Below are positions 20,860 through 32,310 of a DNA stretch of 64,000 nt, in pieces. The number at the start of each line of letters is the position of its first letter. The first letter of the stretch is position 1. Below the pieces are notes generated by a model that was given only the letters and a program-made list of their open reading frames with translations, was not told the origin of the DNA and searched no databases. The stretch lies in the NCBI GenBank assembly GCA_037039685.1, contig JAWNGF010000005.1, forward strand, positions 3,100,001 to 3,164,000, given 5' to 3'. Made by a program: the position numbers and the translations under genes. The DNA is from Ceratobasidium sp. AG-K. Lineage: Eukaryota; Basidiomycota; Agaricomycetes; Cantharellales; Ceratobasidiaceae.

Positions 20860-22087
20860 AGTTGGTTGATAGGGGAGGTGTTTGTAGAAGGGAGAGCGTT
20901 TGGCAGTGAACTAGTGGTAGTTGGCTGAAAAGCTGAAGTGATGATTTCTGCTGCTTTCCCCTTTGCCTTTTTGTACTCTGAGGAAGTGAAATTCAGAGGA
21001 AGTGGGCTGGTGGGAAAATCCTTCTGGAACCTTCTCATGACATGGGTCAGTTTGGCAAAGTTTTCCGCCAGTTCTTCTGTATCTTCTAGAGGGCTATAGC
21101 CTTTCCATCTGATGTGGTATTTCAGCCCATCAGGGTCTTGATGCCGATCTACAATCTTCTCTACTTCATATTCCTCCTTGCCTTCTTCAGTCAGGATAGG
21201 TGGAGGTCAGGGCTGATTTTGTTGGAAGTCTAGGTCTTCAGTATAGGGGGTCAACATGTTTCCATGGAAGACGTTGTGGATGTGCATGGATTTTGGAAGA
21301 TCAAGTTGGTAGGTGTGTGAAGAGATTTGCTTCTTCACAACAAGGGGACCTGTTTTCTTGTCATCAAGCTTCATGCTAGGTCATCTAGTGGTGATGTTGG
21401 TAGTCAAGAGCCAGACGTTGTCCCCTTCCTTGTATTGTGTTTTTGGGGTTTCTTCCTTTGATTGATGATATTCCATCAGAGCCTTTGTTTCCTCCCATAC
21501 AGCCTCCATATCCTTTGTCCACTTGTCTCCCTCCAGGGATTGAGTCATGTAGTCTTCAATAGACCATTTGGGAGTCATGCCATAGATGACTTCAACGGGG
21601 GATTTGTTTGTGACTTGGTTTTTGTGGTTGTTGTGGCAGAACTCCGCAATGGGTAACCATTTTGCCCAATCATCCTGCTTGTGATTTCCAAAGATGCGTA
21701 TCCATCCCTCAAGCCATTGGTTTGTTCTTTCTACCAAGCCGTCTGTTTCAGGGTGAAAGGCAGTGGAAAATGTCCCTTGGATTCCTAGCCGCTTGTAGAC
21801 CACTTCTAAGAAGTGTGATTTGAAGGTGGGACCTCTATCCAAAACAGTGGTTTTGGGGAAACTGTGAAGGTGCCATACTTCTTTCACAAAAATATCAGCA
21901 AGTTCTTCTGAGTTTGTGGACTCCTTTCAGGGGATGAAGTGTGCCATTCTGGAAAAATGGTCCATCACAACAAGGACACTGTTGAACCCTTGTGATTTTG
22001 GTAACTTCACTATGAAATCATATGCAATATTTTCCCAAGGCTTCTCTGGAATGGGCAAGGGTTTGAGTGGTAGGTGTCCTTTGCTTC
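20472..22087 (-). pseudogene. Element A Pol, integrase core to chromodomain (inverted piece)
   Basis: Continues the pol cut at 11,424: from GAAGC at 22,087 it reads SKGHLPLKPLPIPEKPWENI, the integrase core with SVLVVMDHFSRMAHFIP, LDRGPTFKSHF and TERTNQWLEGW-like blocks, the GPLVVKKQISSHTYQLD module and a chromodomain (EEYEVEKIVDRHQD; YHIRWKGYSPLEDTEE). Stops break it near 21,925 (Cys codon), 21,381 and 21,207-21,209; the last two are CGA-to-TGA. The frame then stays open past the chromodomain to 20,472, overlapping ORF3 by 388 nt. Confidence 0.88.
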
Positions 22088-22543
22088 TGTCGTGAGCCAG
22101 CTCACTCCATCGGACTCGCCTGTTGTCTCGCCCGCCTGTCCTCTTCGTTGTGTTGTGTTTCTGTTTCCGTTTGCCGCGTTGCCACTTTCTTGTGGTTGTT
22201 CTGTTACATTGTGTAACGCGGCTGTGCTTTGTACGAGTCATGTCTGTTCATACAGCATGACTCACATGGACACTCCTGACTGGCTATCTTGTATGACTCA
22301 TGTGGCTGCGCCTTGTATGACTCGGCCACTTTCTGAATATATATAGAAGACCAACAAGCCTGGTAACCCCAGCTTGTTTTGTCTCGTCAAAACATCCCCT
22401 CTGAGTGACACTTAGAACCACCCCTACCCTCAAGAGCCTACAGACGCTTAAGTGTGTTGCGGTTCAAGAGGTCACTTAGGTCTTAGTGCCGTCCACTCTC
22501 CATCGCGGCTTGTCTCATAGCCACCAAGAAGAAGCTTACGACA
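22088..22543 (+). repeat. C2 5' LTR (456 bp), divergent
   Basis: TGTCGTGAGCC ... GCTTACGACA. It has a TATA run (GAATATATATAG) about 30 nt before the self-primer AGCTTGTTTTGT (22,371-22,382). Several differences from the other C1/C2 LTRs are shared with the C3 LTRs (for example TTCTGTTACATTG and GGCTGTGCTTTGTACGAG), so it belongs to another subfamily or is a recombinant. Confidence 0.92.
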
Positions 22544-22545
22544 TT

Positions 22546-22557
22546 ACAAAACAAGCT
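22546..22557 (+). promoter_or_regulatory. Predicted self-primer binding site of C2
   Basis: ACAAAACAAGCT, two T residues after the LTR end and nine bases before the gag ATG (22,566). Exact 12-nt complement of 22,371-22,382. Same layout in C1 (18,181-18,192) and C3 (34,326-34,337). Confidence 0.75.
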
Positions 22558-22565
22558 TAACAAAC

Positions 22566-24566
22566 ATGTCTATTCAAGAAGATGGAGGATCACGTCCCTC
22601 ATCCACTATATCAGCAAGAAGAGGACCCAGTCAGGCAGCAAGGCCCACAGGGTCACTAAATGAACAAGATATTGCTCAAATTCAAGCGGGAGGCCCTGCC
22701 CGATCACGCTCCCAAAGCCAAACTTCAATGCCAGGAGCTTTCGGCATCGCCGACATGACAACTGTACAAGAGGGAGAACCCACTATCACAAATAGGGAAC
22801 CAGGAGATCTCACAAATGACCCCACTCCAGCTGCGATTTGCATTCCAACTGGAAGTCCAGGACCATCACGTCCCTTGTGGCCACTAGGGACTAGGAGACA
22901 GTTCTTTTCCCCCCAACCTGAAGCTCATGGGGGCGTGTCACTTGTTCCCATTAGACCTCCTCCTACACCACACATTCCCAATGTTCCTACGGTCCCCCAA
23001 ATTGGAGGAACCATCACCAACGCAGGACCAATTCCAGTGGCTTCCCAGCCAGTCACACCAGCGATTCCAGCACCACCGTATGTCCCACAGGGTTACTCCG
23101 GACAATTGGCCCCGGTACAACAAAGCACCGGCAATCCAGGAAGCTCGAGTTCAAGTTCCAGCTCTAGCAGCAGGACTGTAATCAGTAATCTAGACGACCT
23201 GGACGACCTTCTAGAAGGAAGACACAACGCCACCCTTAGGGTTATAGACGGAATGAGAGTCACTATCGATCGAAGGCTTAGCGGCTTAGAACAAGCCACA
23301 CAAGTACTAGCAAACAACCAGCAAATCTTTAACGATTCCATCAACACCCTACAAGGCACCTTGACGGACATCCTGAACTCTGCAAGAAATGGCGAACATA
23401 ATTCCTTCCTAGTTGGTCAAGACGTAACCCGCCTTCGAAATGAGGTTACCAACACTCAGGGACTAGTGAACAATGTACGCAAAGAACTCAACACTACCAG
23501 ACAAGGGCAACTCGAGTGGAACGAGGCAGTAACACAGGGACTAGAAAACTTACGACAGGAAGGAACCTCTTTTACTGCCAAAATCACGGAAGTCCAGGAA
23601 ACTATCAACAACATGCGAGAAGAAATGGACGAAGCATCCCTGCACGGGATTCCCTCCAGGCGATCAAATTCCCCACCACATCCAGACGCGGAATCTACCA
23701 GGATCGATGAATTAGAATTAAGAATCCAACGACTGACCGAGAACCCAAACATCGGTAGCGGACCACGTCGTCCCAAGGTGACCCGTCCAGAAGCCTTTGA
23801 CGGAAAGAAAGGAGAAGGTGCCGAAATGTTCATCACACAAATGGAGAGCTACTTTGTACGCCTAGGCGATCAATACACTTCCAATGAGGAAAGGATCCGC
23901 GAAGCCCTAGCAAACTTCAAATCCGAGAACAAAGCCGCCACTCACTGGGCACAAGTGCTCTTACGATCGCTTAACCAAGGAGAAAACAACCAAAACCTCT
24001 CCTCGTGGGAAAGCTTCAAGGCACACTTCATGGAACAGTTCAGCAACCCTAACAAGAAAGCCAAGGCCGAATCAGACATTTGCAAATGCAAACAGACCAA
24101 CTCGGTAGCAAACTATGCATCGGAATTCCGATACCTTCTGGTAGACGTAAACTGGGGACAGGAAGCTCTGATCAACCAATTCAAGGAAGGATTGAAATCT
24201 GAAGTCAAAACCGAACTAGCTCGTTTTGAAATAACCCTAATCAATGAAGATGGATCAGAACGAGAACTTTCCCTTGACCGATGGATCTCAATCGCAATCT
24301 CTATCGACCAGAAATTGCAACAAATCAAAACCTCTACAGGGAAGAAAGCAGCCCAACCAACCACTAGCGGACAGTCCTCTACAAAGCGGCTACCCGACGA
24401 AGTATACAAAGCAAGGATAGCAAGTAACCGCTGCTTGAAGTGCGGACAGGAAGGACACCGTTCATTCAAATGTCCGTCCAAGGAATGGATAACGACGGAA
24501 CCCAGCGTTAAAGGAAGGGAGGCAACAATTATGGAAGACTCGGGAAAAGAAGGGGTCTCCCTCTAA
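22566..24566 (+). CDS. C2 Gag (666 aa), intact
   Basis: Intact 666-residue Gag, virtually the same as C1: Pro/Ser-rich N-terminus, coiled-coil segment, capsid-like domain and one CCHC knuckle near residues 623-636. The start ATG follows the primer site by nine bases. It ends with TAA at 24,564-24,566, overlapped by the pol frame. The particle-forming protein of the element, in a young copy without stops. Confidence 0.93.
   Translation: MSIQEDGGSRPSSTISARRGPSQAARPTGSLNEQDIAQIQAGGPARSRSQSQTSMPGAFGIADMTTVQEGEPTITNREPGDLTNDPTPAAICIPTGSPGPSRPLWPLGTRRQFFSPQPEAHGGVSLVPIRPPPTPHIPNVPTVPQIGGTITNAGPIPVASQPVTPAIPAPPYVPQGYSGQLAPVQQSTGNPGSSSSSSSSSSRTVISNLDDLDDLLEGRHNATLRVIDGMRVTIDRRLSGLEQATQVLANNQQIFNDSINTLQGTLTDILNSARNGEHNSFLVGQDVTRLRNEVTNTQGLVNNVRKELNTTRQGQLEWNEAVTQGLENLRQEGTSFTAKITEVQETINNMREEMDEASLHGIPSRRSNSPPHPDAESTRIDELELRIQRLTENPNIGSGPRRPKVTRPEAFDGKKGEGAEMFITQMESYFVRLGDQYTSNEERIREALANFKSENKAATHWAQVLLRSLNQGENNQNLSSWESFKAHFMEQFSNPNKKAKAESDICKCKQTNSVANYASEFRYLLVDVNWGQEALINQFKEGLKSEVKTELARFEITLINEDGSERELSLDRWISIAISIDQKLQQIKTSTGKKAAQPTTSGQSSTKRLPDEVYKARIASNRCLKCGQEGHRSFKCPSKEWITTEPSVKGREATIMEDSGKEGVSL
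24542..24548 (+). promoter_or_regulatory. -1 frameshift heptamer G_GGA_AAA, C2
   Basis: GGGAAAA, with gag codons GGA (24,543-24,545) and AAA (24,546-24,548). Pol codons are in register with 24,542 (24,569 minus 24,542 is 27), so slipping back one base leads straight into Pol. Five sense codons of gag remain before TAA. Confidence 0.68.
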
Positions 24567-24568
24567 CT

Positions 24569-27500
24569 GTGTGTGGAGAGACCAAAAAACCAGCAACGGA
24601 AACAATGTACTTTAGAGCAACAAATGAGTCAACCATTGTTTACGCAAACGTTGCCGGAATCACAGAACCTACCCCAACCCTCATTGATTCTGGAGCATCA
24701 AGGAACTTCTTGGACATCTCTTGGGCTCGATCCAACAATATCCCACTCATGGAACTTCCCACTCCGAGAAAAGTAATCGGTATCCAGGGGAAGGAGCTCT
24801 CCCACCAAATACGCTTCAAAGCTAAGCTGGAACTAGACGTGGAGGGAAGAACCTTCAAACAAATCTTCTTTGCTATGCCTACTGGGGAAACCAAACTTAT
24901 CCTTGGACTGGAATGGTTAGAGGAAGCTAACCCGGTCATCGATTGGAAAACAAAGCACATATCATGGCGGCCAGAACCCATCCAAGCAAGAACGGGCTCA
25001 ATAGACGACCTACCCGAAGAATTCAAGGAATTTGCCGACGTCTTCAGTGAAGAGAAATTCAAAAGAATCCCAGATCATCGACCTTACGACTGCGCCATCG
25101 ATTTCAAGGAAGGAGCTGAACTTCCAAAACCGGCCAGACCAATCCCACTCTCTCCAGCAGAATCAATTGCACTAAGAGAATACCTGGATGAAGAAATCGC
25201 AGCGGGAAAGATCCGACCAAGCAAATCACCCATTGCATCACCTTGTTTCTTTGTTAAAAAACCGATCGATCCAAAAAATCCGGGAGCAGTTCGCCAGTTA
25301 CGACTTGTTCAAGACCTCAGAGGGGTTAACGCCATTACAAAGGACGACAGATTCCCAATGCCCCTAATGGAAGACCTCCTGGATAAAATCAAGGACGCGA
25401 AAATTTTCTCCAAGATTGATCTTCGCATGGGTTTCAACAATATCAGAATTAGAGAAGGCGACGAATGGAAGACAGCTTTTAGAACAAAGGAAGGACTCTT
25501 CGAATACGTCGTCATGCCTTTTGGTCTAAAAAACGCGCCCGCCATTTTCCAAAGATATATGAATCACATTTTCCATGATCTTATTGATGTATGCGTCATT
25601 GTATACATTGACGACATCCTAGTCTTCTCCAAGGACAGAAGCCAACATACCGTGGATGTCAGAAAAGTACTAAAGATCTTACTGGAGGAAAATCTTTTTG
25701 CAAAACTTCCAAAATGCGAATTCTTTGTCACCAAATTAACGTATACTGGACTTGGAATCAGCGATTCGGGCATCTCAATGGAGGAAGAAAAGGTCAAGGC
25801 AATAAAGGAGTGGAAGGAACCAAAAAACAGTCAAACAGGTCCAAGCATTCCTAGGATTTGCAAATTTCTACCGAAGATTCGTACCGAATTTCAGCCGATT
25901 AGCAAAACCCCTGACAACCTTAACAAGAAAGGAGAACAAATGGGAATGGGGAAACGATCAGCAGGAAGCTTTTGAAGCCCTAAAAGCGGAAATCAGCAAG
26001 GAACCCACTCTACGCCATCCGAACCCTGACAAACCCTTCTTCTTGGAAACAGACGCAAGTGGAGTAGCAATGGGAGCAATCCTGTCGCAAAGGCAAGATG
26101 ATGGCTACCTACACCCTATTGCCTTTCTGTCAAAATCTTTCAACGAGGCTCAGCTCAACTACGACGTCCACGATAAGGAACTTATGGCTATTATAGAATC
26201 TTTAACACATTGGAGACTATACCTCGAAGGAACAAAAGACCCTATCACCATCTACACCGATCATAGGAATCTACAGTTCTGGAAGGAAGCAAGAACTTTC
26301 AACCGTCGACACGCAAGATGGCACCAATTGCTTGCTTCCTATAACTTTGACATCATATACCGCCCTGGAATCCTGTCTTCTAAACCGGACCTATTGTCTA
26401 GGCGATCAGACCATGAAGATACCCCCACGCCTGAACAAGTCATGATTTCTGTTGAAAGGTTCAAGGGGTTTGTGGGACAAGTAGACACGGACATCATAGA
26501 AACCATCAAGGAGGCACAGGAAACAGACGAAGGGTTGGCACAAATCAAACAAATCTGCAAATTGAGGGAAACGTTACCAAAAACCCTACAACACAGTGCT
26601 AAGGATTACGACTTCAAAGAGGGACTTTTATGGTTCAAGGGAAGGATTTACGTGCCAGAAGATAAAGAAGCCAGGCTGGCCATCATGCGAGTTCACCACG
26701 ACTCAAAAATCGCAGGACATCAAGGACAAGCTAGAACACTGGAACTAATATCGAGAAGATACTTCTGGCCGGGAATGAAGCAAAGCGTAAACAGATACGT
26801 GGAATCCTGTGAAACTTGCCAACGGACAAAGGGATCAAAGTTGATAGTTCCGGTCAAACCTCTGGAAATTCCAAAAGGACCGTGGGAAGACATAGCATTC
26901 GACTTCGTAGTGAAATTACCAAAATCCAGAGGATCAGATAGCATCTTAGTAGTGGTAGACCGATTCTCAAGGATGGCACACTTCATACCCTGCAAAGAAT
27001 CTCACACAGCAAGCGACCTTGCAAATCTTTTCGTCACAAATGTTTGGAAACTGCACGGCTTTCCAAAGAGCACGATCTCAGACCGAGGGACTACTTTCAA
27101 TTCCAAACTTATGAAAGCCATTTATGAGAAAATTGGAACTAGCCCAGGTTTCAGTACTGCCTACCACCCCCAAACAGATGGAATAACAGAGAGAATCAAT
27201 CAATGGATGGAAGGCTGGCTACGATCGTTCGTCAACTACCAACAGGACGATTGGGCGGACTTATTACCTATTGCGGAATTCAGCTATAATCTACAGAAAC
27301 ACCGCGTAACAGGTAGTTCCCCTTTCGAAATTGTCTACGGGAGGGAACCACTGTGGAACATCTCGGCAGAAGAATCTGCGGTTCCAGAAGCAAACAATAT
27401 CACAGAAAAATGGCGTAGGATCCACGACGAAGCAATCGCGTCAATGGAAACCCAAAAACTCCCAGAGGAAGAGCCAAGAAATGAGTACCAAGACAGAGAT

Positions 27501-27571
27501 CTAGTATGGCTGCTGGGAAAGAACATTCAAACAAAAAGGCCATCGAAGAAACTAGAAAACAAAAAGCACGG
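24569..27571 (+). pseudogene. C2 Pol, protease to integrase (one frameshift; interrupted by C3)
   Basis: The first part (24,569-25,975) holds protease, RT with VYIDDILVFSKD and the RT connection. A run of six A at 25,822-25,827, five in C1, shifts the frame, so the ORF ends spuriously at 25,975. In the next frame the gene continues through RNase H (ETDASGVAMGAILSQ), integrase HHCC and D,D,E core to KHG at 27,571, where C3 is inserted. The rest is at 34,800-35,637. The single-A difference lies in a homopolymer, so a sequencing error is possible. Confidence 0.9.
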
Positions 27572-28067
27572 TGTCGTAAGCTTCTTCTTGGTGGCTATGA
27601 GACAAGCCGCGACGGAGAGTGGACGGCACTAAGACCTAAGTGACCTCTTGAACCGCAACACACTTAAGTGTCTGTAGGCTCTTGAGGGTAGGGGTGGTTC
27701 TAAGTGTCACTCAAAGGGGATGTTTTGACGAGACAAAACAAGCTGGGGTTACCGGGCTTGTTGGTCCTCTATATATAATCAAGAAGTGGCCGAGTCATAC
27801 AAGGCGCAGCCACATGAGTCAATCAGTCTACCAGTCAGGAGTGTCCATGTGAGTCATGCTGTATGAACAGACATGACTCGTACAAAGCACAGCCGCATTA
27901 CACAATGTAACAGAATAACCACAAGAAGGTGGCAACGCGGCAAACGGAGACGAGAACGTAACGTAAAGAAGGAGACAGGAGGGCGAGGCAACGGGCGAGT
28001 CCGATGGAGTGAGCTAGCTCACGACATTACTCCCCCTTAAGAGTCCGTTTGGGGGACCTGAACGGAC

Positions 28068-28901
28068 CTACTGCACTGCACAGTCCCTTTCCTTCTTCAG
28101 CATAAAGTCTTCCAGCCCCTCCTCCTCCTCCAAGGTCAGGTCGATGGGATTAAAAATGGTATTTCCCGGTTCGTCCGAGAACTTCTCCCATTCCTCCCAA
28201 GTTTCTTCCTTCGTCCAGTCCGCCTTGGACCAGTCCAAAACCCTCTCCTGGACCTCCACAAACTCGTCATCCCACTGTCGCACATTGGGCTCTACCTCCT
28301 TCCATGCCGACACGTCCGTCTCCTCCTTCCTCCACCAGTAAGGTTCCCATTCAATCTTTTCCTTCTGGTACCTCCCCCTTTCCATCCTCCAATCGCTTAG
28401 GTCCTTCTCGTAGTTGGCGTCCCAGGCGTCGTTCCATCTAGGTCGGAGCGTTGGCTGCCTTCCGTCGTAGCCTGGTACCCACTCGCTCGAGTACGCTCCT
28501 TCTTGTCCCCATTCGACCACTCCAAGCATGTGGGTGGAGAGGAGGACAACCTCCGAGACCTGAAATGCGGCGCACCCTCGGCAGACGAATATGTCCTTTC
28601 GCAGGAGCTGCATGCGTGTTGGCCATTTTTTTCCGACCCACTGGAATTCCCCCAAGTCTGAGTGGAGGACGTCGTCCGAGGCCCTGAAGTGCATCCTTCC
28701 AGAGCTTTGTTGCGACCTCTTGAAGACGTAGAGGGCAGCTCCGGAGTCCAGAATCCTTGCCGTGGCAAAGGCAGGTCCTTCGAGGACACGGGTGAGGTTG
28801 TTGGTGATGGTGGAACGGGTGACGGCAGGCATTGTAGAGGGCAAAAGAGATTTAAAGCGTAGAGTTGAGGGTGTTTTTTGGAATAGTAGCAAGTTTTGCA
28901 A
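28068..28901 (-). CDS. ORF3 of C3 (277 aa)
   Basis: Intact frame of the same length as in C1 and C2, with many silent or conservative differences (for example NVRQWDDEFVEVQERV versus DVRQWDGEFVEAQKRV). The CRGCAAFQVSEVVLLS block and the acidic NPIDLTLEEEEGLE end are kept. That the frame is open in a copy whose gag is broken suggests selection on ORF3 before insertion. Function unknown. Confidence 0.8.
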   Translation of the reverse strand: MQNLLLFQKTPSTLRFKSLLPSTMPAVTRSTITNNLTRVLEGPAFATARILDSGAALYVFKRSQQSSGRMHFRASDDVLHSDLGEFQWVGKKWPTRMQLLRKDIFVCRGCAAFQVSEVVLLSTHMLGVVEWGQEGAYSSEWVPGYDGRQPTLRPRWNDAWDANYEKDLSDWRMERGRYQKEKIEWEPYWWRKEETDVSAWKEVEPNVRQWDDEFVEVQERVLDWSKADWTKEETWEEWEKFSDEPGNTIFNPIDLTLEEEEGLEDFMLKKERDCAVQ

Positions 28902-31900
28902 GTGACACTACTGGTTTCGCCGCCTCTGCCTTTTATCCTTCCTGGAGCGTAGTTAGATGGCGTGGGAGCCTCGGGGTGTCGGCGTAGAAGGTCCTTGATG
29001 ATCTTTGAAAGGTGGCCAAAATCTTCCGCCCTTTGTTCTGTGTCTTCTTCGCTTCCATAACCCTTCCATCTGACCCTGTAAAAAAGACCGTCCTTTGTCT
29101 CTTTCCAGTCCAAAATCCTATCTACTTCGTATTCTTCCTCTCCTTCTTTTGTTATGATCGGCGGTGGTCGGGGTTGGTTTCGGCTGAATTCTGTGTCTCC
29201 TTTGTAAGGGCTCAGCAGATCGATGTGGAAAACAGGGTGCACCCTCATTGTTGCCGGTAAATCAAGCTCATAAGCGTGTGACCCTATCTGTCGCTTCACA
29301 ACAAATGGCCCGTGCTTTTTGTTATCCAGCTTCTTTGATGGTCTCTTTGTCTGAATGTTCTTTCCCAGCAGCCAAACTAGATCTCCTTCTTGGTACTTGT
29401 TCTTCGGATCTTCTTTTGGGAGCCTTTGGGTTTCCATTGATGCAATTGCTTCGTCCCGGATTTTACGCCATTTTCCTGTGATGTTGTTTGCTTCTGGAAC
29501 CGCTGATTCTTCTGTTGAGATGTTCCACAGTGGTTCCCTTCCATAGACAATCTCGAAGGGGGAACTACCCGTTACGCGGTGCTTCTGTAGATTATAGCTA
29601 AATTCCGCAATTGGTAACAAGTCCGCCCAATCATCCTGCCGGTAGTTGACGAACGATCGTAGCCAGCCTTCCATCCATTGATTGATTCTCTCCGTTATTC
29701 CATCTGTTTGGGGGTGGCAGGCAGTACTGAAACCTGGGCTAGTTCCAATTTTCTCATAGATGGCTTTCATAAGTTTGGAATTGAAAGTAGTCCCTCGGTC
29801 TGAGATTGTGCTCTTTGGAAAACCGTGCAGTTTCCAAACATTTGTGATGAAAAGATTTGCAAGGTCGCTTGCCGTGTGAGATTCTTTGCAGGGTATGAAG
29901 TGCGCCATTCTTGAGAATCGGTCCACCACTACTAAGATGCTATCTGATCCCCTGGATTTTGGTAACTTCACTACAAAGTCAAATGCTATGTCTTCCCATG
30001 GTCCTTTTGGAATTTCCAGAGGCTTGATCGGGACTATTGATTTCGATCCCTTTGTCCGTTGGCAGGTTTCGCATGATTCCACGTATCTGTTTATGCTTTG
30101 CTTCATTCCTGGCCAGAAGTATCTTCTTGATATTAGTTCCAGTGTTCTAGCCTGTCCTTGATGTCCTGCGACCTTTGAGTCGTGATGAATTCGCATGATG
30201 GCCAGTCTGGATTCCTTATCTTCTGGCACGTAGATCCTTCCCTTGAACCATAATAGTCCCTCCTTGAAATCATAATCTTTCGCGCTGTGTTGTAGGGTTT
30301 TTGGTAAAGTTTCCCTCGATTTGCAGATTTCTTTGATTCGTGCTAGTCCTTCATCTGTCTTAGCCTCCTTGATAGTCTCTATGATGTTTGTGTCTACTTG
30401 TCCCATAAATCCTTTGAACCTCTCGACAGAAATCATTACTTGTTCAGGCGTGGGGGTATCTTCATGGTCTGGTCGCCTAGACAATAGGTCCGGTTTAGAT
30501 GACAGGATTCCAGGGCGATATATGATATCAAAGTTATAGGAAGCAAGCAACTGGTGCCATCTTGCGTGTCGACGGTTGAAAGTTCTTGCTTCCTTCCAGA
30601 ACTGTAGATTCCTATGGTCGGTGTAGATGGTGATAGGGTCCTTTGTTCCCTCTAGGTAGAGTCTCCAATGAGTTAAAGATTCTATGATTGCCATAAGTTC
30701 CTTATCGTGGACGTCGTAGTTGAGCTGAGCCTCGTTGAAAGATTTTGAAAGAAAAGCAATAGGGTGTAGGTAGCCATCATCCTGCCTTTGCGACAGGATT
30801 GCTCCCATTGCTACTCCACTTGCGTCTGTTTCCAAGAAGAAGGGTTTATCAGGGTTCGGATGGCGTAGAGTCGGTTCCTTGCTGATTTCCGTTTTTAAGG
30901 CTTCAAATGCTTCCTTCTGATCGTTTCCCCATTCCCATTTGTTCTCCTTTCTTGTTAAGGCTGTCAGGGGCTTTGCTAATCGGCTGAAATTCGGTACAAA
31001 TCTTCGGTAGAAATTTGCGAACCCTAGGAAGGCTTGGACTTGCTTGACTGTTTTTGGTTCCTTCCACTCCTTTATTGCCTTGACCTTTTCTTCCTCCATT
31101 GAGATGCCCGAATCGCTGATTCCAAGTCCGGTATACGTTAATTTGGTGACAAAGAAGTCGCATTTTGGAAGCTTTGCAAAAAGATTTTCCTCCAGTAAGA
31201 TTTTTAGTACTTTTCTGACATCCACGGTATGTTGGCTTCTGTCCTTGGAGAATACCAGGATGTCGTCAATGTATACAATGACACATATGTCGATAAGATC
31301 ATGGAAAATGTGATTCATATATCTTTGGAAGATGGCGGGCGCGTTCTTTAGTCCAAAAGGCATGACGACGTATTCAAAGAGTCCTTCTTTTGTTCTGAAA
31401 GCTGTCTTCCATTCGTCGCCTTCCCTGATTCTGATATTGTTGAAACCCATGCGTAGATCAATCTTGGAGAAAATCTTTGCATCCTTGATTTTATCCAGGA
31501 GGTCTTCCATTAGGGGCATTGGGAATCTGTCGTCTTTCGTAATGGCGTTTACTCCTCTGAGGTCTTGAACGAGTCGTAGTTGGCGAACTGCCCCTGGGTT
31601 TTTTGGATCGATAGGTTTTTTGACAAAGAAACACGGTGATGCAATGGGTGATTTGCTTGGTCGGATCTTTCCCGCTGCGATTTCCTCATCCAGGTATTCT
31701 CTTAGTGCAATTGATTCAGCTGGAGAGAGTGGGATTGGTCTGGCCGGCTTTGGAAGTTCAGCTCCTTCCTTGAAATCTATGGCGCAGTCGTAAGGTCAAT
31801 GATCTGGGATCCTTTTGAATTTCTCTTCACTGAAAACATCGGCAAATTCCTTGAATTCTTCGGGTAGGTCGTCTATTGAGGCTGTTCTTCCCTGGATGGG

Positions 31901-32308
31901 TTCTGCCCGCCATGATACGTGCTTCGTTTTCCAATCGATGACCGGATTTGCTTCTTCTAACCATTCTAGTCCTAGGATAAGTTTAGTTTCTCCAGTAGGC
32001 ATAGCAAAGAAGACTTGTTTAAAGGTTCTTCCTTCCACGTCTAGTTCCAGTTTAGCTTTGAAGCGTATTTGGTGAGAGAGTTCTTTTCCCTGGATACCGA
32101 TTACTTTTCTCGGAGTGGAAAGTTCCATGAGTGGGATGTTGTTGGATCGTGCCCAAGAGATGTCCAAGAAGTTTTTTGATGCTCCAGAATCGATGAGGGT
32201 TGGGATAGGTTCTGTGATTCCGGCAACGTTTGCGTAAACAATGGTTGACTCATTTGTTGCTCTAAAGTACATTGTTTCCGTTGCCGGTTTTTTGGTCTCT
32301 CCACACAC
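28397..32308 (-). pseudogene. C3 Pol, one nonsense codon after the protease
   Basis: From about 32,308 the frame encodes protease (LIDSGASKNFLD). It is stopped by TGA at 31,796-31,798, where C1 and C2 have CGA (PDH-R-PYD). Beyond it the frame is open through RT (VYIDDILVFSKD), RNase H, integrase and chromodomain (EEYEVDRILDWKETKDG) and on past ORF3's start to 28,397, the longest pol extension of the three copies. Confidence 0.9.
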
Positions 32309-32310
32309 AG

